From positions 3,558,012-3,622,011 of the forward strand of contig NW_019091369.1 of the NCBI RefSeq assembly GCF_001949145.1: a stretch of DNA of 64,000 nt, in the 5' to 3' direction. A program made the position numbers and the translations under genes. The DNA is from Acanthaster planci (lineage: Eukaryota; Echinodermata; Asteroidea; Valvatida; Acanthasteridae). The notes beneath the pieces were generated by a model, which saw only the letters and a program-made list of their open reading frames with translations, was not told the DNA's origin and did not search any database. Below are positions 19,269 to 32,400 of this stretch, one piece after another. Every line of letters begins with the position of its first letter. Positions within the stretch are counted from its first letter, which is position 1.

Positions 19269-19577
19269 ACTTCTTCTGCAGCACTTCCGCTAAGTCGTGT
19301 AACTTAATCAGTGGGAAGTGCTTCGTATGTCGTTTGTTTTTCATCGCAGGAAAGTCATTTACCGATTGTCGTAAAGAATGTTTCTGGCAGACGGTATGTT
19401 GAATTACGCTCTTTACGTGTTTGTCAATATAATTGCATTTTTGTCATAATTTATCACATGTATCACGGGACTTGCTCTTCTTATTTTGGTGACAGCAGGG
19501 TTAAGGGTTGGGACTGTTGACATAGCGTTGACTGAGCGTCGTACAATTTGCATAGGCCTAGGCTCTTACATGTTTCC

Positions 19578-19640
19578 TCAGTACATGTACATGTACATGC
19601 ACTCTATATGTACATGTACACCATACACGCGCGTGTACAT
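19578..19640. repeat. TACATG-rich simple repeat cluster
   Basis: Runs of GTACATGTACATGTAC with related words such as TACACGCGCGTGTA. Each word is its own reverse complement, so the tract can fold. It is one of the densest of many such clusters between 19.5 and 31.2 kb. Confidence 0.75.
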
Positions 19641-19896
19641 CACATAACTTATCTCACAAAGTACATGCAGTAGAGCTGGTTATAATTGGCACCTTATTTA
19701 AATTATAAATGAAGGGGCAGCATGGGCATGGCATGGTGGGCAGTTATCATGTCGTTTGGCACATGGCTGTGGAGGAAAAAATGATAGATCTAGTCTAAGT
19801 AACTTAGATTTTACAAATTCCCTTTCTTAACATTTTGACAGGGTCGGGCAGCAATAGAGTTATAGTCTTTTGCTTCCATTAAATAATTTGAATGTT

Positions 19897-20181
19897 GGTC
19901 AAGTTATCCCCAAGTCATGTCATCCCCGGGTCAAATCGTCCCCAAGTCAAGTTGTCACTGTAGATTTCAAAAGCCACCAGCCAGCTGTGTAGAACGAATG
20001 AAACTTGTGAGTACATGTACCGGTACAAATCTCTGTCTTGTTTTTCTTTCTCTTCTATGTATGGTTGATGCACCTAAAAAGAAAATTACATGCACGACAA
20101 CACTTGTAAGAACTAGTGGGAGACGACTTGACCCAGGGATGATTTGACCCGGGGATGACTTGACCCGGGGACGACTTGACC
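19897..20181. repeat. Fold-back element: two inverted arms of four 16-nt units
   Basis: The left arm (19897-19960) is four 16-nt variants of GGTCAAGTCATCCCCG. The right arm (20118-20181) is four units of the reverse complement (CGGGGATGACTTGACC). Each arm is exactly 64 nt, with a 157-nt spacer. No protein or terminal duplication is evident. Confidence 0.85.
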
Positions 20182-22829
20182 TGTTTCTAATAATTTCACT
20201 CAAAATAACTCACGTTTGGTTCAAACGTATCAACGCCTGCAGGCGGGTTCCCTTACTTACAAATATTGAATGAACTGCAGCACTGTATCCAACAATTTGT
20301 AACAAAATGAATACAGAGAGCCTTGCTTGTTCACCAGTGATCGATCGTACATGTAATTAACCTCATTCCCATGGCAATCGTTAGCTGCCATATTGCGCCC
20401 ACTCTCGCACGAGGTAGTCCATGGGGACGAGGTTAACATACTCATCCAGAATGAAACAAAAAATAACGGATTTCTTCTTGAAGGCGAGGGCTGACCTTCA
20501 CGTAATCTTTGTTATTGTCAATAATCAGCATAAAGCTTGTTTAGGTTCTTCTACCGTGCGTGACGATGGAAAAATTGTTGAACTCTTCCGATGCCATGTT
20601 CAGACTCGTGCTCAAGCGTGACCATGTGGCTGGCCTGTGGTGTTCGTGGGTGCGTGTACAGTCTGCATGTACACTCACTGTGCATGTATGACATATATTT
20701 TTTCATTCACATTGAAGTCAAGTCTTGTACTCAATTTGCTTGTTCTTAGCCAAATTGCCGAAGGAGGCATGCATGTAGGAACACTGTGGTTCATTTTATA
20801 TCATTCTTTATTTTTGTTTGCTTATCACATAATAATCTCAATGTGCTGTATTGCAAACAAAAAGGCACAACAACCTGTGTCAAGTACTGACCTGCATTAC
20901 TACTTGCATACCATTTAAAAACAAAAAACAAAATAAAGTGGTTATGCAAAATCTGTTCAAAGTTTGTCATTCGCTTCTTTGTTGCAGGGCTGTTTAAATC
21001 ACACTATATAAAAAAACAATTGCACACGGTTTTACAATTTAAGTTTTTTCTAAAAGCTGGGTTTTTAGAAAAGGCAGAAACCTCGGAAAAAAATGTCAGA
21101 AATTCATCAGAAACCACCAGAGAGTATCTAAAATAGGCAGACCTTCCAGGGCCCTTACATAGGCCCTGGATCCCGGCCGTAAGGGACTTCGTGCTGCGCG
21201 CTCATGTTGCGTGCTTCAAGTTCACGCACAAAGTTTGAACTCTTACAAGATTGCACTCCCTGCTTTTCATTTTACACTCCCACTTTTCAAATCCTAGCTA
21301 AAACACTGCTGTCAGGTTTTGGACTTTTTGACATTGAGGTTTATTTTTTTTGTACACCATGGATGAATATCTCCAGGTTCACATGTGCAGATTTCCTTTG
21401 CACTGGTCCCCCGTATGCATATACACACTGTATCACCAGGAAGATACTTTCCGTTAAATGTTTTGATGCTCCGACAACTTGCAGTAGTATTGAAAGTAAA
21501 AGTAAGTGTTCAGGATGTACAGAACTACCAGTCAGTTAACCGGTAACCAAAATTGGTAGAACAGGAACAAAAATTGACAAATATGATTGTAGTGATCCAT
21601 GACCTTCCTATCGTCATATTATTTGAAATGTTACTTCCCACCTACATGTATAGTATTGTCCCAACTCTAATCTATACAGTATGCAGGTGGGACCAGCCCA
21701 ATTATAGTTGGGACAGGTACTGTCGTTTGGAGACGTATCATGCATGCATGCACAATGTACATGTAAATGACATTTACTGGACGTTTAGTGAATGTTGCCA
21801 TTTACATGTAGTATGACTGATAGACTGGGCGTTATCTTGAAGTACACACATAAATGTCAAAACGTACTTGCTAAATGTAGCTACATGTAGTTGGTGGTTA
21901 TTCTTACAATGCACATTGTACATTGTACGTGTATATTTTTGCCTGGAGCATCATTGTGTATGTACATGTACTTGTACGCATGTATTGCATTGACTTACAT
22001 GTACATATACATGTACTATGCACGTCTCCTTTCCCCTGACCTTTGGCAAAGTTCTGTGCGGGCGTAGGTGCTGACCTATCTGGGTTAGGCATGACTAAAC
22101 TTCATCAACCCAGGCAGTGGATGGTTTGCAGAGCTGGTGATGTTTTCTAGCCAATAAGGATGCTGTGTCAACATGTACATGTAGACGTAATTGTAAACAG
22201 TGTTATTGCCTGAGGCGAAAAATAACTTCAGCCAGGGAAATTCTGTATTTTCAAGACACTTTCTCGAAGTTAATGCTCATTTTGTTTTTAAATGTATTTG
22301 TTCGCACACATTTTCAAATATTCAGCAATTGCAACATGTTTGGTTAAAACTAGAGAAAGGGAGGATGGATTTTCATGAAAAAAATGGACAGAAAACAAAT
22401 GTCATGCTTTATTCAGGAACGTGTAGTAACTACACTGTAGTATAGATCCTGGTTGGTACATGTACAATTTAATGTACATCAGTTATTTTATATAATCACC
22501 CAATGTGTTTGTGTGTACATTGCATGGTCTGCCTATCCTAAAAGAGGCCTACTGGGCACTGGGTACAAGGGTTAAACAAATTACATGCTGAAAGAAAAGT
22601 TTGCTCGTGCCTTTAAAAAGGAAGTGTGGTATTACCCATGACCTTGCTTGAAGTTTGTACATGTAGAATGCATAAATGTACAACTGCAATGGGCTTTCAC
22701 TGCACATGTCCATGTACATGTAGGTATTTCCTCGTTCAATGGGAAAGCATTTCAAGAAATACAGTGTATGAGAGAATATGTTGTACAAAGTGTATTGAAG
22801 GCCCCAAACCCAACTTTCTATGCATCTTT

Positions 22830-22886
22830 ATCCCTAACACTCTTCAGTCCTCCAACAGGTGAAGGATTGAGGAGGGTTAGGGTTAA
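22830..22886 (+). repeat. Telomere-like hairpin repeat, copy 2
   Basis: Same orientation as the copy at 2793-2855, with TCCCTAACACTC at the left, the CCAACAGGTG centre, and GGGTTAGGGTTAA at the right. Differences are a few single bases. Confidence 0.85.
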
Positions 22887-23167
22887 GAGGCCTTAAATTT
22901 TATGCTACTTGTTTCCCAACCTACCCTTTTTTGATGGCACAACTGTAAAATTGTTTTGAGAAATATGAATTTAAGAAAGAAAGAAAAATTGTGTGTATTG
23001 TAGTTTGAATGTGGTGCGAAAAGGTTCAACGGACTAATTTATGCTTTTAACTTGTACATGTACCCTTTGACACAAAGCCACCAGACTTCCCTTGCTGTTG
23101 GTATTTTGAACTGGTTAATGCATAGTGTACCTACACACTAAATCACAAATAAGTAAATAAACACATG

Positions 23168-23614
23168 GGTCGAGTTCGGGCGACCTGTTCTTGACACAGG
23201 TTTCTTGTTCTCAAGCTCGAACGGTGGGAACACGACTCCAGAACACTGTTCTGGGAACAGGATCACACCACCTCCTTGTCAGGGTTTTACAGGAACGTAC
23301 AGAAAAACAGCTGCAAAAAGTAGAGAAATGGCTTACAAAGCCAGACACGATGGGAAGTTCTGCAAAATTAACATTAATTACTTTCCGTCACACAAAAAAT
23401 GAATACTCCTGTTTAAAAGAACTCAGCCGAGTTATCCAAACATTAACTTTGAATTACATTCTGTGCATGGATGCCGCCATGTTGCCTGTTGATTACCTCT
23501 AACTACATGTACTAGCAATTACCAGATGTTTTGTTTCCGGCGTTCGAGCGGCCAACCCACGAATTACAAATAAAGCTGTTCATGAACTATGAGAACAAGC
23601 CGCCCAAACTCAGC
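23168..23614. mobile_element. Possible MITE with terminal inverted repeats
   Basis: The left end GAGTTCGGGCGACCTGTTCT and the right end, read in reverse complement, GAGTTTGGGCGGCTTGTTCT match at 17 of 20 positions over about 450 bp. Related CGTTCGAGC / GCTCGAACG words lie just inside both ends. No transposase and no clear target-site duplication are visible, so this is a nonautonomous element at best. Confidence 0.4.
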
Positions 23615-25924
23615 CTTTGCTACATGAACCCTGCTTTCAGACACCATGTAAGAAGAAATAGTTTGTTTTGGCCTGATCTCTGACCATGCTGGTAAGTCTG
23701 CCATACCTACTGGTAGTCTTTCTTCGGTAATTTAAAGTGTGCCGGGGAGGGGGGAATTGCTGTAAAAATGGCAATGACTGGGTTAACATCACTATTGTAT
23801 AACGGTTTGGAAGTTTCCAGACAGCTTCATTATAAGCAGCTTCCTGAGTGTAATCCTAGTATAGTCCAACCCTTTTGCAGTAATGGGATACTCACAGATG
23901 GTACATGGACATGTACTGGTCCTTTCATGTACAGGATAAGTATGAGATGAAGCCCACATGTTATGAAGCCACAGCATGACTGGAAAATAGACATGGACAT
24001 GTACTTACATAGATGTCCTTCATAACACCACACAGTGTGGGCGTCGTTTTGGTGAATTCAGGATTTGGTGCAGTAGTTTGTTTGTTTATTCACTAGACTT
24101 CACAGTTTTGGTTAGATTTTCCACATCTTTACCTACCGGTACTAGTACATGTAGCTAGTTTAAGCCCTGTTTCTCGAAGAAATTTGAAGTCTTTTTTTGT
24201 CCCTCCTGTGTAAAGAAGGATTGTGTGCTCCATTTAATGTTTGCCTATAGTAACTGTAATTGTAGCACACATGGAGAACAGATTGAAATCACCCTCAAAA
24301 GGCCACTTTATACACACATGTAAGTATACAGAGATTGGTGTCATGGAACCTCACATATTTAGCTGGATCTGCTTTACAAATTTATATGCTAAGCAAAAAT
24401 CGGCTGAGAGCCCACTGCAAGTGGTGTATGTACATTGAATTGTGTCTTGGCCAGTAACCAGTTTTGCTAAGTGAACATTTTCCATGATTAGCAGTAGAGA
24501 TACATTGTACACGTAACTGTGCTCAGCAACTCCATAAAATTCACCCCAGGTCTTGTTGGTGTCCATTCTGGGTCAAGTATGCAGCCCCAAATACAGTGAT
24601 ACCACCGTAGGTGCACTGGAGTGGTTTAATAAAATTAAATATGGTGGCCATGGTTAGAAGCCAGTCATTCATGTCAGTGTTATAATTTCAATCACATGGT
24701 TACTTGTAACTGTAACCCTTACAAGGTGTAATCAGGAGAATTAAAATTTGATTGAATACCAGACGCAATTCCAGAGTTGAAGAGTCTTGGTACCATACGT
24801 ATGGTGGTAAAAAAACATGTGTGAACATTGTTACATGTTTTCAAAAATAACCTCATGCATATTTGTGTCGATTTTTCATTTTTTTTTTACTTTTCACTGT
24901 TATTTTAATATTTTATGAGGACTGCTGGAAATTACTCCCAACATGATTGTTTTATAAACATTGAACAATCTGCATTGTAAACTGTTTGGAATGTAAACAT
25001 GAATGAATGTACATTTCATTTACAATGAAAACCAAGGCCGTGCATACATCACCTTTCAAGGTTTATTCGTCTGTATTTGTACCTCGTTAACTCGTGGATT
25101 TATTCGTTCTTTATTTTGCGAGGCTTGTTTACCTAGCCGTTGACGGTAGTTCAGTTGTCAGCATTCATTGCATTGCACACCATGTATCTGATGTCATTGA
25201 CCCATGGCTCAAGTGCACAGTAGATTCTGTTTCTTGTTTGAGATGCATCTTGAGTGTCCCGTCCTGTCACTTATTAAAGATGATAGGATGAGAACAGAAA
25301 TGCAGTGGAAAAATGATTCACAGAGTCTGTGAAGGCAGTGAATTTTTCCCCGTTACCTGAATCCTCAGCGTTGGGTAGCCTACAGAGAATTAATGTTGTT
25401 GAATTTCCTCAGTTGTTGGTTGCTCTCTGTCCGTAGGAATTACTTCTAACAAGACCATACATGTACATGTTTTTGTTTTGTACATTTAAGCTTGCTGAAG
25501 GAAATAATTACATATCATATACATGTCAATGGCACCCTGAATGTTTATGCAAAGTTTCTGTAATATGTTAACATTTAATCCAGAATTAGTCATCAATTCA
25601 AGCTCATTGAGATTGATGTTGTTTTAAAAACACAGATGAGAAGGAAAGTGAAATGTTTTTGCAGTGGAGGGCCTTGTTAACATACATGCACTCTCACTTT
25701 ATTTAAATCCATGATCTTTAAGTCAGTTTACAGAGTATCATTTACATACACACTTCCTGCAGCGATAGCCTTTGTTACTTTTGCTGCATACTGATGGGTA
25801 AATCAATATTTAGAACTCAACTGGATTCAAAAGCAAGACAAGTTGGTGATCAAAATTCAGACCCTGCCCTCCACGATGCAGCATTAGGTGTATAGAATGC
25901 AGGATTGGATGCATATGATTTATA

Positions 25925-25948
25925 TGTGTGTGTGTGTGTGTGTGTGTG
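25925..25948. repeat. (TG)12 microsatellite
   Basis: An uninterrupted run of 12 TG dinucleotides in the region upstream of WASF. Confidence 0.95.
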
Positions 25949-26469
25949 CCATTTTTTACATCCTGATTAAAGCAGAGATATTTCATGGAGAGAATACATG
26001 TAGCTTGACATTTTGATTGAACTTCTGCTTTGAACAAGGCTTCAAGGGGAATCTTTCTTGAATTTGGTCATGCAGAGCCTAGTATTTGTATAGTTTGTTA
26101 TGCTTACATGTATGTCCCAGTTTTAACTTCAAGTTGGCTTAGTGCTAGGGCCCATGTTAAATCCACATGTATTTATTGTCCACCAGAGGACTTAATCCTG
26201 TCCATGTGTGCTCAATAGTCTGTCAATCGATTTAAGAATAAGTAGTGTTGGATATGTACGTTTGTACTGAATACATGTACGTAAGATACACAGAAGCCAG
26301 TGTGTCATGCGAGCGATAGATGCATTTTTTTTTGTAATTTATTCCTCACCTTTCATTTTTTATTTATGCATTAAATTTATTTTATGAGTCTCATGAAAAT
26401 ATTTAGATGAACTCATTTCTTTTTTCTAATTTCTCGTTCTTGATTCTCAGAAGTTTGATCCCTGTCGCC

Positions 26470-29400
26470 ATGCCGTTGGTCAAACGAGAAATTGAGCCGG
26501 TCCACCTCAGCCGGGGTGTCATCTCCCAAGGCATCTCCAATGAGCTAGAATGCGTGACCAACACTACGCTGGCCGGCATCATCAAACAGCTCAGCAACTT
26601 GAGCAAGCATGCCGAGGACATCTTCGGAGATCTCTACAACGAGGCGCATTCTCTGTGCCGTCGCTCCAACTCACTGCAAGACCGTATTGACAGGCTGTCG
26701 GTCAAAGTCAAGCAGCTGGACGCCACGCGAGACGATGGTAAGTTTCTCAAGGGAGGGTGCTGCTGCATTTTGGTTTGCAAAACTGTGCTTTCTCAGACTT
26801 TGCCTTCGACCAAAATCATCCGATCATCCCAATATTCACAATAACCTGTTGCAGCTTGGTGTTGTTTGTTTTGCTAAAGAAAGCTTAACTTTGTTTCATC
26901 TTGTATTATTCTAAAGAAATTTATTCCGTGTTGGGGGGAGGGGCCTCTTGCTTAGTGCCACCAAAATGCAGATTACTTTGGCCTTAAATGCTGTATTTCA
27001 ACACACAGTGAACCTACATCATCAATCCATCGTGTTCCAACAACAAATAAGTACACTTATGATATTCTTAGTATTGTAAAATCATTATATCTACTGCATC
27101 TCTTGCCCAAGAGTCAGATGGGAAGTTAAAACTTGCAAACGACTTGACCCTAGGACATGATCCTGTCTGAACATATTTTCTGCCAAAAGAGAACACATTT
27201 CATACTTCTTCCCTTCCTCCAACCTCCCTCCGAGCAAACTCATCTCACTTGATGCTCAGAGTTTACTGACCCCAACCGAGGCTGCTTTGAACATGAAGCC
27301 ACACCTGTAGGGGGGCATCTCAGGGGTATCGGCACACCATCTCCTTCCCTCAGGATCTCCCCACGGCGCTTACTCTGTGACTGGTCTGTGCCTTTGTGTT
27401 CACTCTCAGTTCCCAGAGAATCGGTTGGGGCTGTTTTTTCAGTAGGCTTTGGCTAAGCTCAATGTTGCTCTAATAGATAACGCCTTTTAACGGGACTTGA
27501 CTGAGTGCATTTTTTCTGTTTCCAATTATGTTTGTGCAGTAGTGCTCTGTGAAATGCATTGCGTATCATTTAATTTTTAAGGTGCGTATGCATGGATTTA
27601 ATAATGAAGTATATTATTAACGTTATTTGTATTGTGTATGCCACATAGACATATTTTTACAGAGTTATTTGCATTTTGCTCAAACTTACCGTACACTATT
27701 TGCCTAATTTACATGTACCGGTACATGAATGTCATAAACATGTGTGAATGCATGTACATGTACTTAGTACATGTAACTTGTATTCCTGGATTTCTAGCCA
27801 TAATTCATACAGATACATGTATGTACACTGTTTTGTGTATACTTATCCACTGCATCTCTTGCCTAAGAGTCAGATCGAAAATGATCATTTATACTCATCA
27901 TGCTCAAGATGAATTCCATCTTTGGAAATATTGGCCCAGAGAGCATCGATTAGTGAAAACCACCGATAAAATACAATTGGGTCCCTCAAATTCATTACAT
28001 GAATGTATTATTACCTTTCCAAATTTTTTCTGCATGGCAAAAAAGGGGAGGTAATACAAACTGTCCACGACCAATCAACTAACGGTTTTATTTACATTGT
28101 GTGTACAGTAAACCTAGTTTGCACCTGTAGGACATGCATCATAGAAATCTACATACCAACATTCCCTTGACCTCATTCACAAGCAATACAGAAATCACAG
28201 GCCAATATTTATACTTAATCCACACTGGGAACTACACCTGTTGTTTTGGGGCATCAATCAATTTTTCTGCCATTAGTCTGTCAAGTGCTTCATCCCTGTA
28301 TTTACATGCACACATGGAAGCATGTGTATAGACAGTACACTGTATTGCATTGTGTGGTCTTCACTACTACACAAATCATGGAGGACTTCCTGTGTGTACT
28401 TACATCTGTCACACTGGTCATGCAGAGTGATTTACATTCCGTCAAAGTGAAATTGATGAAATGGTAAAAGGCAATAGTTCATAAGATGTTTGTCACTGTT
28501 AAGACTGTGTTTGATCTACACATATATCTATGAGTGTACATGTACAGTGTATATACATACATGTACCTGTGTGGAGACACACATGTACATGTACATTATA
28601 CACCAGCACTTACAGGCCTACAATGCCCCGTAGTTCGTCGGCTCAGTTCTAAAAGGTCATGACAGCAAAAATGTAATTTTGATGATACTGTTAGTGCCTT
28701 ACTCTGAGCATGAATGAAATGTTACATGTACCTGTATATGGAAACAGACTACATGTACATGTACATTTGATGTATATGTACCCGGTACTATACTTTTATA
28801 TATTAAACAAGTTTTCTTAGCCAAAATGTTTAAATTTTAACCAATTCTGTTGTCTGATTTCATATTTAAAATCCATGTACACGGTAGTATTTTTCAATAT
28901 TAAAGGACCTTTTGATGCAATTTTTCAGGGCCTTTTAGCACTGACATGACATGTCACAAAATGTAGGCTTTAGCAATTTGTTTACTGTAGCTAATCCTTC
29001 GTTCTCTATCATGGGGTCGATCTTTTTTTTGATACTTTTTCAAGGGTGTGTTTTCTGGATTGCTCACTGAAAAGGTTGGTAACATTTTTTTAGATGGAGG
29101 TCCCAGCAGCTCTCCACATATCCCCGCTGGGAATCAGTGCACGTTCCAAGCCGATGTGTTACTGTGCATGTACGTGCCTAGGCTCCCATTTTTGTGCGAG
29201 TGCTTGAAAATTTGGGAAAGATAAAAAGCCAGCGCTGAAACTTGAGGACTCAGAGGGGTTGAATCAGGCAAACTATGGTATACATGTACCTGCCAGTACA
29301 GGAATAGGCCTACTGTGCAAGTCTGGTGCGGTCCGTGGTGTTTGATGGAGGGGTCAAACAGCCTCTAGAATAAAGCTGCAGGTGTTGGATCATGGCCAAT

Positions 29401-32400
29401 TGCTCTCACAAACTAAAAGTGTAAAATGACAAGTGTTTGACCTGTCCCATGTACATGTACTTCCTATATGTACATGAACATGCACTCTCTCAGCACAATT
29501 TTTATGACAGAATCTGAGGTTAAATTCAGCTCTGATTTGGGTTGGGAAATATTTTCGTCAAGTGCCCTTGGGTTTAGTTTTATAAACTACAGAATGGGTT
29601 GTCAGGGTTTGGGGATGTGTGGAATTTGTGGTACCATGACTGCTTTGACAGTGTCTCCCTTGACTGCGCGCTTTGACAATGATCATGCTGCCAATTATTT
29701 TATCAGCAGTTCATCACATCCTTCCGGGAACTGGATGACATTGTTAAACGTTTGTTATTCTTTCATTCTGTTACTGGAGCAGTATTGGCGAACGCGCTTA
29801 GCGTACAAACTTATAAGCAACTTGTATCAGGCATGCAACTTCTCTTCAGATCAGCTGATTTCCTTGTTTCTCAATTCACACTCATGCCATTGACAATTGG
29901 AAATACTGTTTAGTAAAGATTGGAATTTCCTCGTTTTTTGTCAAAGTCCAAGTTGCATACCTGTTGTGTACATACTGAACAAACATGGACATGTAGGTGT
30001 ACATGTATGCGCATAGGACATGGACAGTGTACACATCTGTACATGTACATGTACTTTATGCACATACTGGCATGTGTGTACATGATACACTGTACACATG
30101 TACAGGTTTAATGTACAAACACACACAAGTGTGTATTTACCTGCAGCAGGGGGCCCTGGATTGATCCTCTTTGGTTCATACATTAACCCTAACACTCCTC
30201 AATCCTTCACCTGTTGGAGGACTGAGGACTGTTAGGGTTAACTTTTTAGGAAGATCCCCCATGTGATTTGTACATAATTCTCAATTGGGAACCCTCCTAG
30301 GTGAATTGTTGACTCTGTCCAGCATCTTCAATTTAATTCAGAAGCAAACTCACATGCACATTGTGGTCTTCTTGCATGTTCATCTTCAATGTGCATCTTA
30401 AAACTTAAATTGATAATTTTTTTTATGTATAGTACATGTAGACAACATTGCACGGTCTATACATGCACAGCATATTCTTGATTGATTAATTAATGAATCA
30501 TGCATTACTTGTTATTTGCAGCCACTGTAGAAGCGTACACCTGTACATAAGTATATGCACAGGATTCTGGTGACCCAGAGTGTATGCCAAAAAGTACCAC
30601 ATTGCCTTTGGTGCATGGACTTCATTTTTTCCCCTTGGGGATAAAGTGACAAGATGGCCCTCATGCAAACAGTTTAAATCCCACATGGCTCTCCAGAGTG
30701 GTCAGGATCATAATTAGGGTTGATGCTGGTTTGTTTTAGGTAGAAACAAGCCCTCAGGAAGATGTTGATGTCCCTAAACGAAACGGCTCAACAATGTCAT
30801 AAAGTATCAAGTTGACACCCTCAACCTGGAACTTTGGAACACATCAGTACTCTTTGTGGGACTTTATACATTCCTCTTATCAACGGGGTGCTGGTATTCG
30901 AAGAACCAAAGTATTTTGGCATCATCAGAACTTTCACCAACCTCTTCTGGTTTAAGTAGGCCTACATGTTCTTAGATTCTTCAAATAAAATGCGTGGTAA
31001 TTGGAGTTTTGAAAATGCACTGTGCATACATGTACTCTGTGGGCATGTAAGCTCTTATCAATCTACACATGTAAAGTAAACATGTCAATGCAAATGAACA
31101 CTTGTACAAATGTACTGTAGTTTCGTACTGTTACTGGCATACAAGCAATAACATGATGTAGGCCTACATGTATAGCTGCATATCCATTGTAAACGCATGT
31201 ATCCTTGTGACCAAGTAACAGGTGCATGCACCTGTCATGTAAATTGAAATTATATTGAGGCAAGCAGACTTTCTATACACATGACCTTAAGCAGTCGGTA
31301 TTGGTGTAATAAATGCATTCATATCATGGCTCACAAGCCAGATTACAGGAAGGTTTCATAATTGAAATATTCAAAAAGCATACAAATAAAATCATGAAAA
31401 ACACAGTGCAAACTAATGTACATGTACGTTGTAGTCCAGCTTTTAGAACAGTTTAGCAACAGCAGAGACAGTTGCTTGGTGGGTCGAGTAATTTTCCACT
31501 TAAAGCTGCTTGTACACAACTTGCCAACTTACAGCGGAAATACACATATCTGTCCGTTCATGCATAGCATGGGTACAGGTTCTTGTTATAGGCATAGCTC
31601 TGCCTACTGAGCAAGCACTTCCCATCTGTCCCATACTGCAACACTTCCTTGCATGAGTCCATAGACCAACACTCCCACAATGAGTTTGTTTTTGACTGAC
31701 CTTCTGCCCTCTGAACTCACTGAACAAGGAAGTATGAATACAATAATTCTGAAATGATTTCATTTTGTTGGAATGCAGACATGTGGCACATGTAGTTAAG
31801 ACTTGTATTTTAAGTTAAGGGGGTGCCGGGGTATTCACACTGGATCTGTTGACACACCTCTGTTCAACTAACTCACGCTATTCTACAAGCAACAGCAAAT
31901 AAAATGCTGTTCTGATTTAGTGTAATGTCATTTTTGGGATTTAATTTGATTTACATGTACATGTATTTTATGCTCAACCAGCAGCATGAATGCAACTTAC
32001 ATGAAAAGGATGATTATGATTGATGGTGATTAAGACAATGAAGTAATGTTCTGTTTTAGAGGTGGGAGGAAAACCCCAGATAAATATTCCAGGGAAAACC
32101 CACAGCATCAGGTAGGGGATGAAAACTCAATCCTTATGCCCAGTTCCCACCTTACATTTGGACCGTCAGACAAGGTTCAGAGGTAAGTTTGTGGAGGTGA
32201 AGGGCCAGGAAAGCACAGCCAACCTGACAAAAGATGTATCAGCCAAAGTGTTTGAGTTTTACATAATTTGCATTTGTGTCTAAACAAGGCCGAGCTTAAT
32301 AATAAGTGTAAGTTGAATGTTGTCATGCTTATATGTGTATTCTGTCTTTTTGCATTCATGTATCCATCATAGTTTCATCAATCTATTCAATCAATTAAAT

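Larger units (their letters stand above)
17026..26450. other. Gene-poor, repeat-rich region upstream of WASF
   Basis: No coding exon is supported in this 9.4-kb stretch. It contains G-run repeats near 18465 and 18625, a CTCF/YY1-like pair, an inverted 16-nt-unit fold-back, a MITE-like element, hairpin repeat copy 2, dense TACATG words and a (TG)12 tract. It is probably the 5' regulatory and intron-0 region of WASF. Confidence 0.5.

Noticed and set aside
29468-29893. 141-residue frame in WASF intron 1
   Set aside because: No family resemblance or supporting splice sites in phase with WASF.
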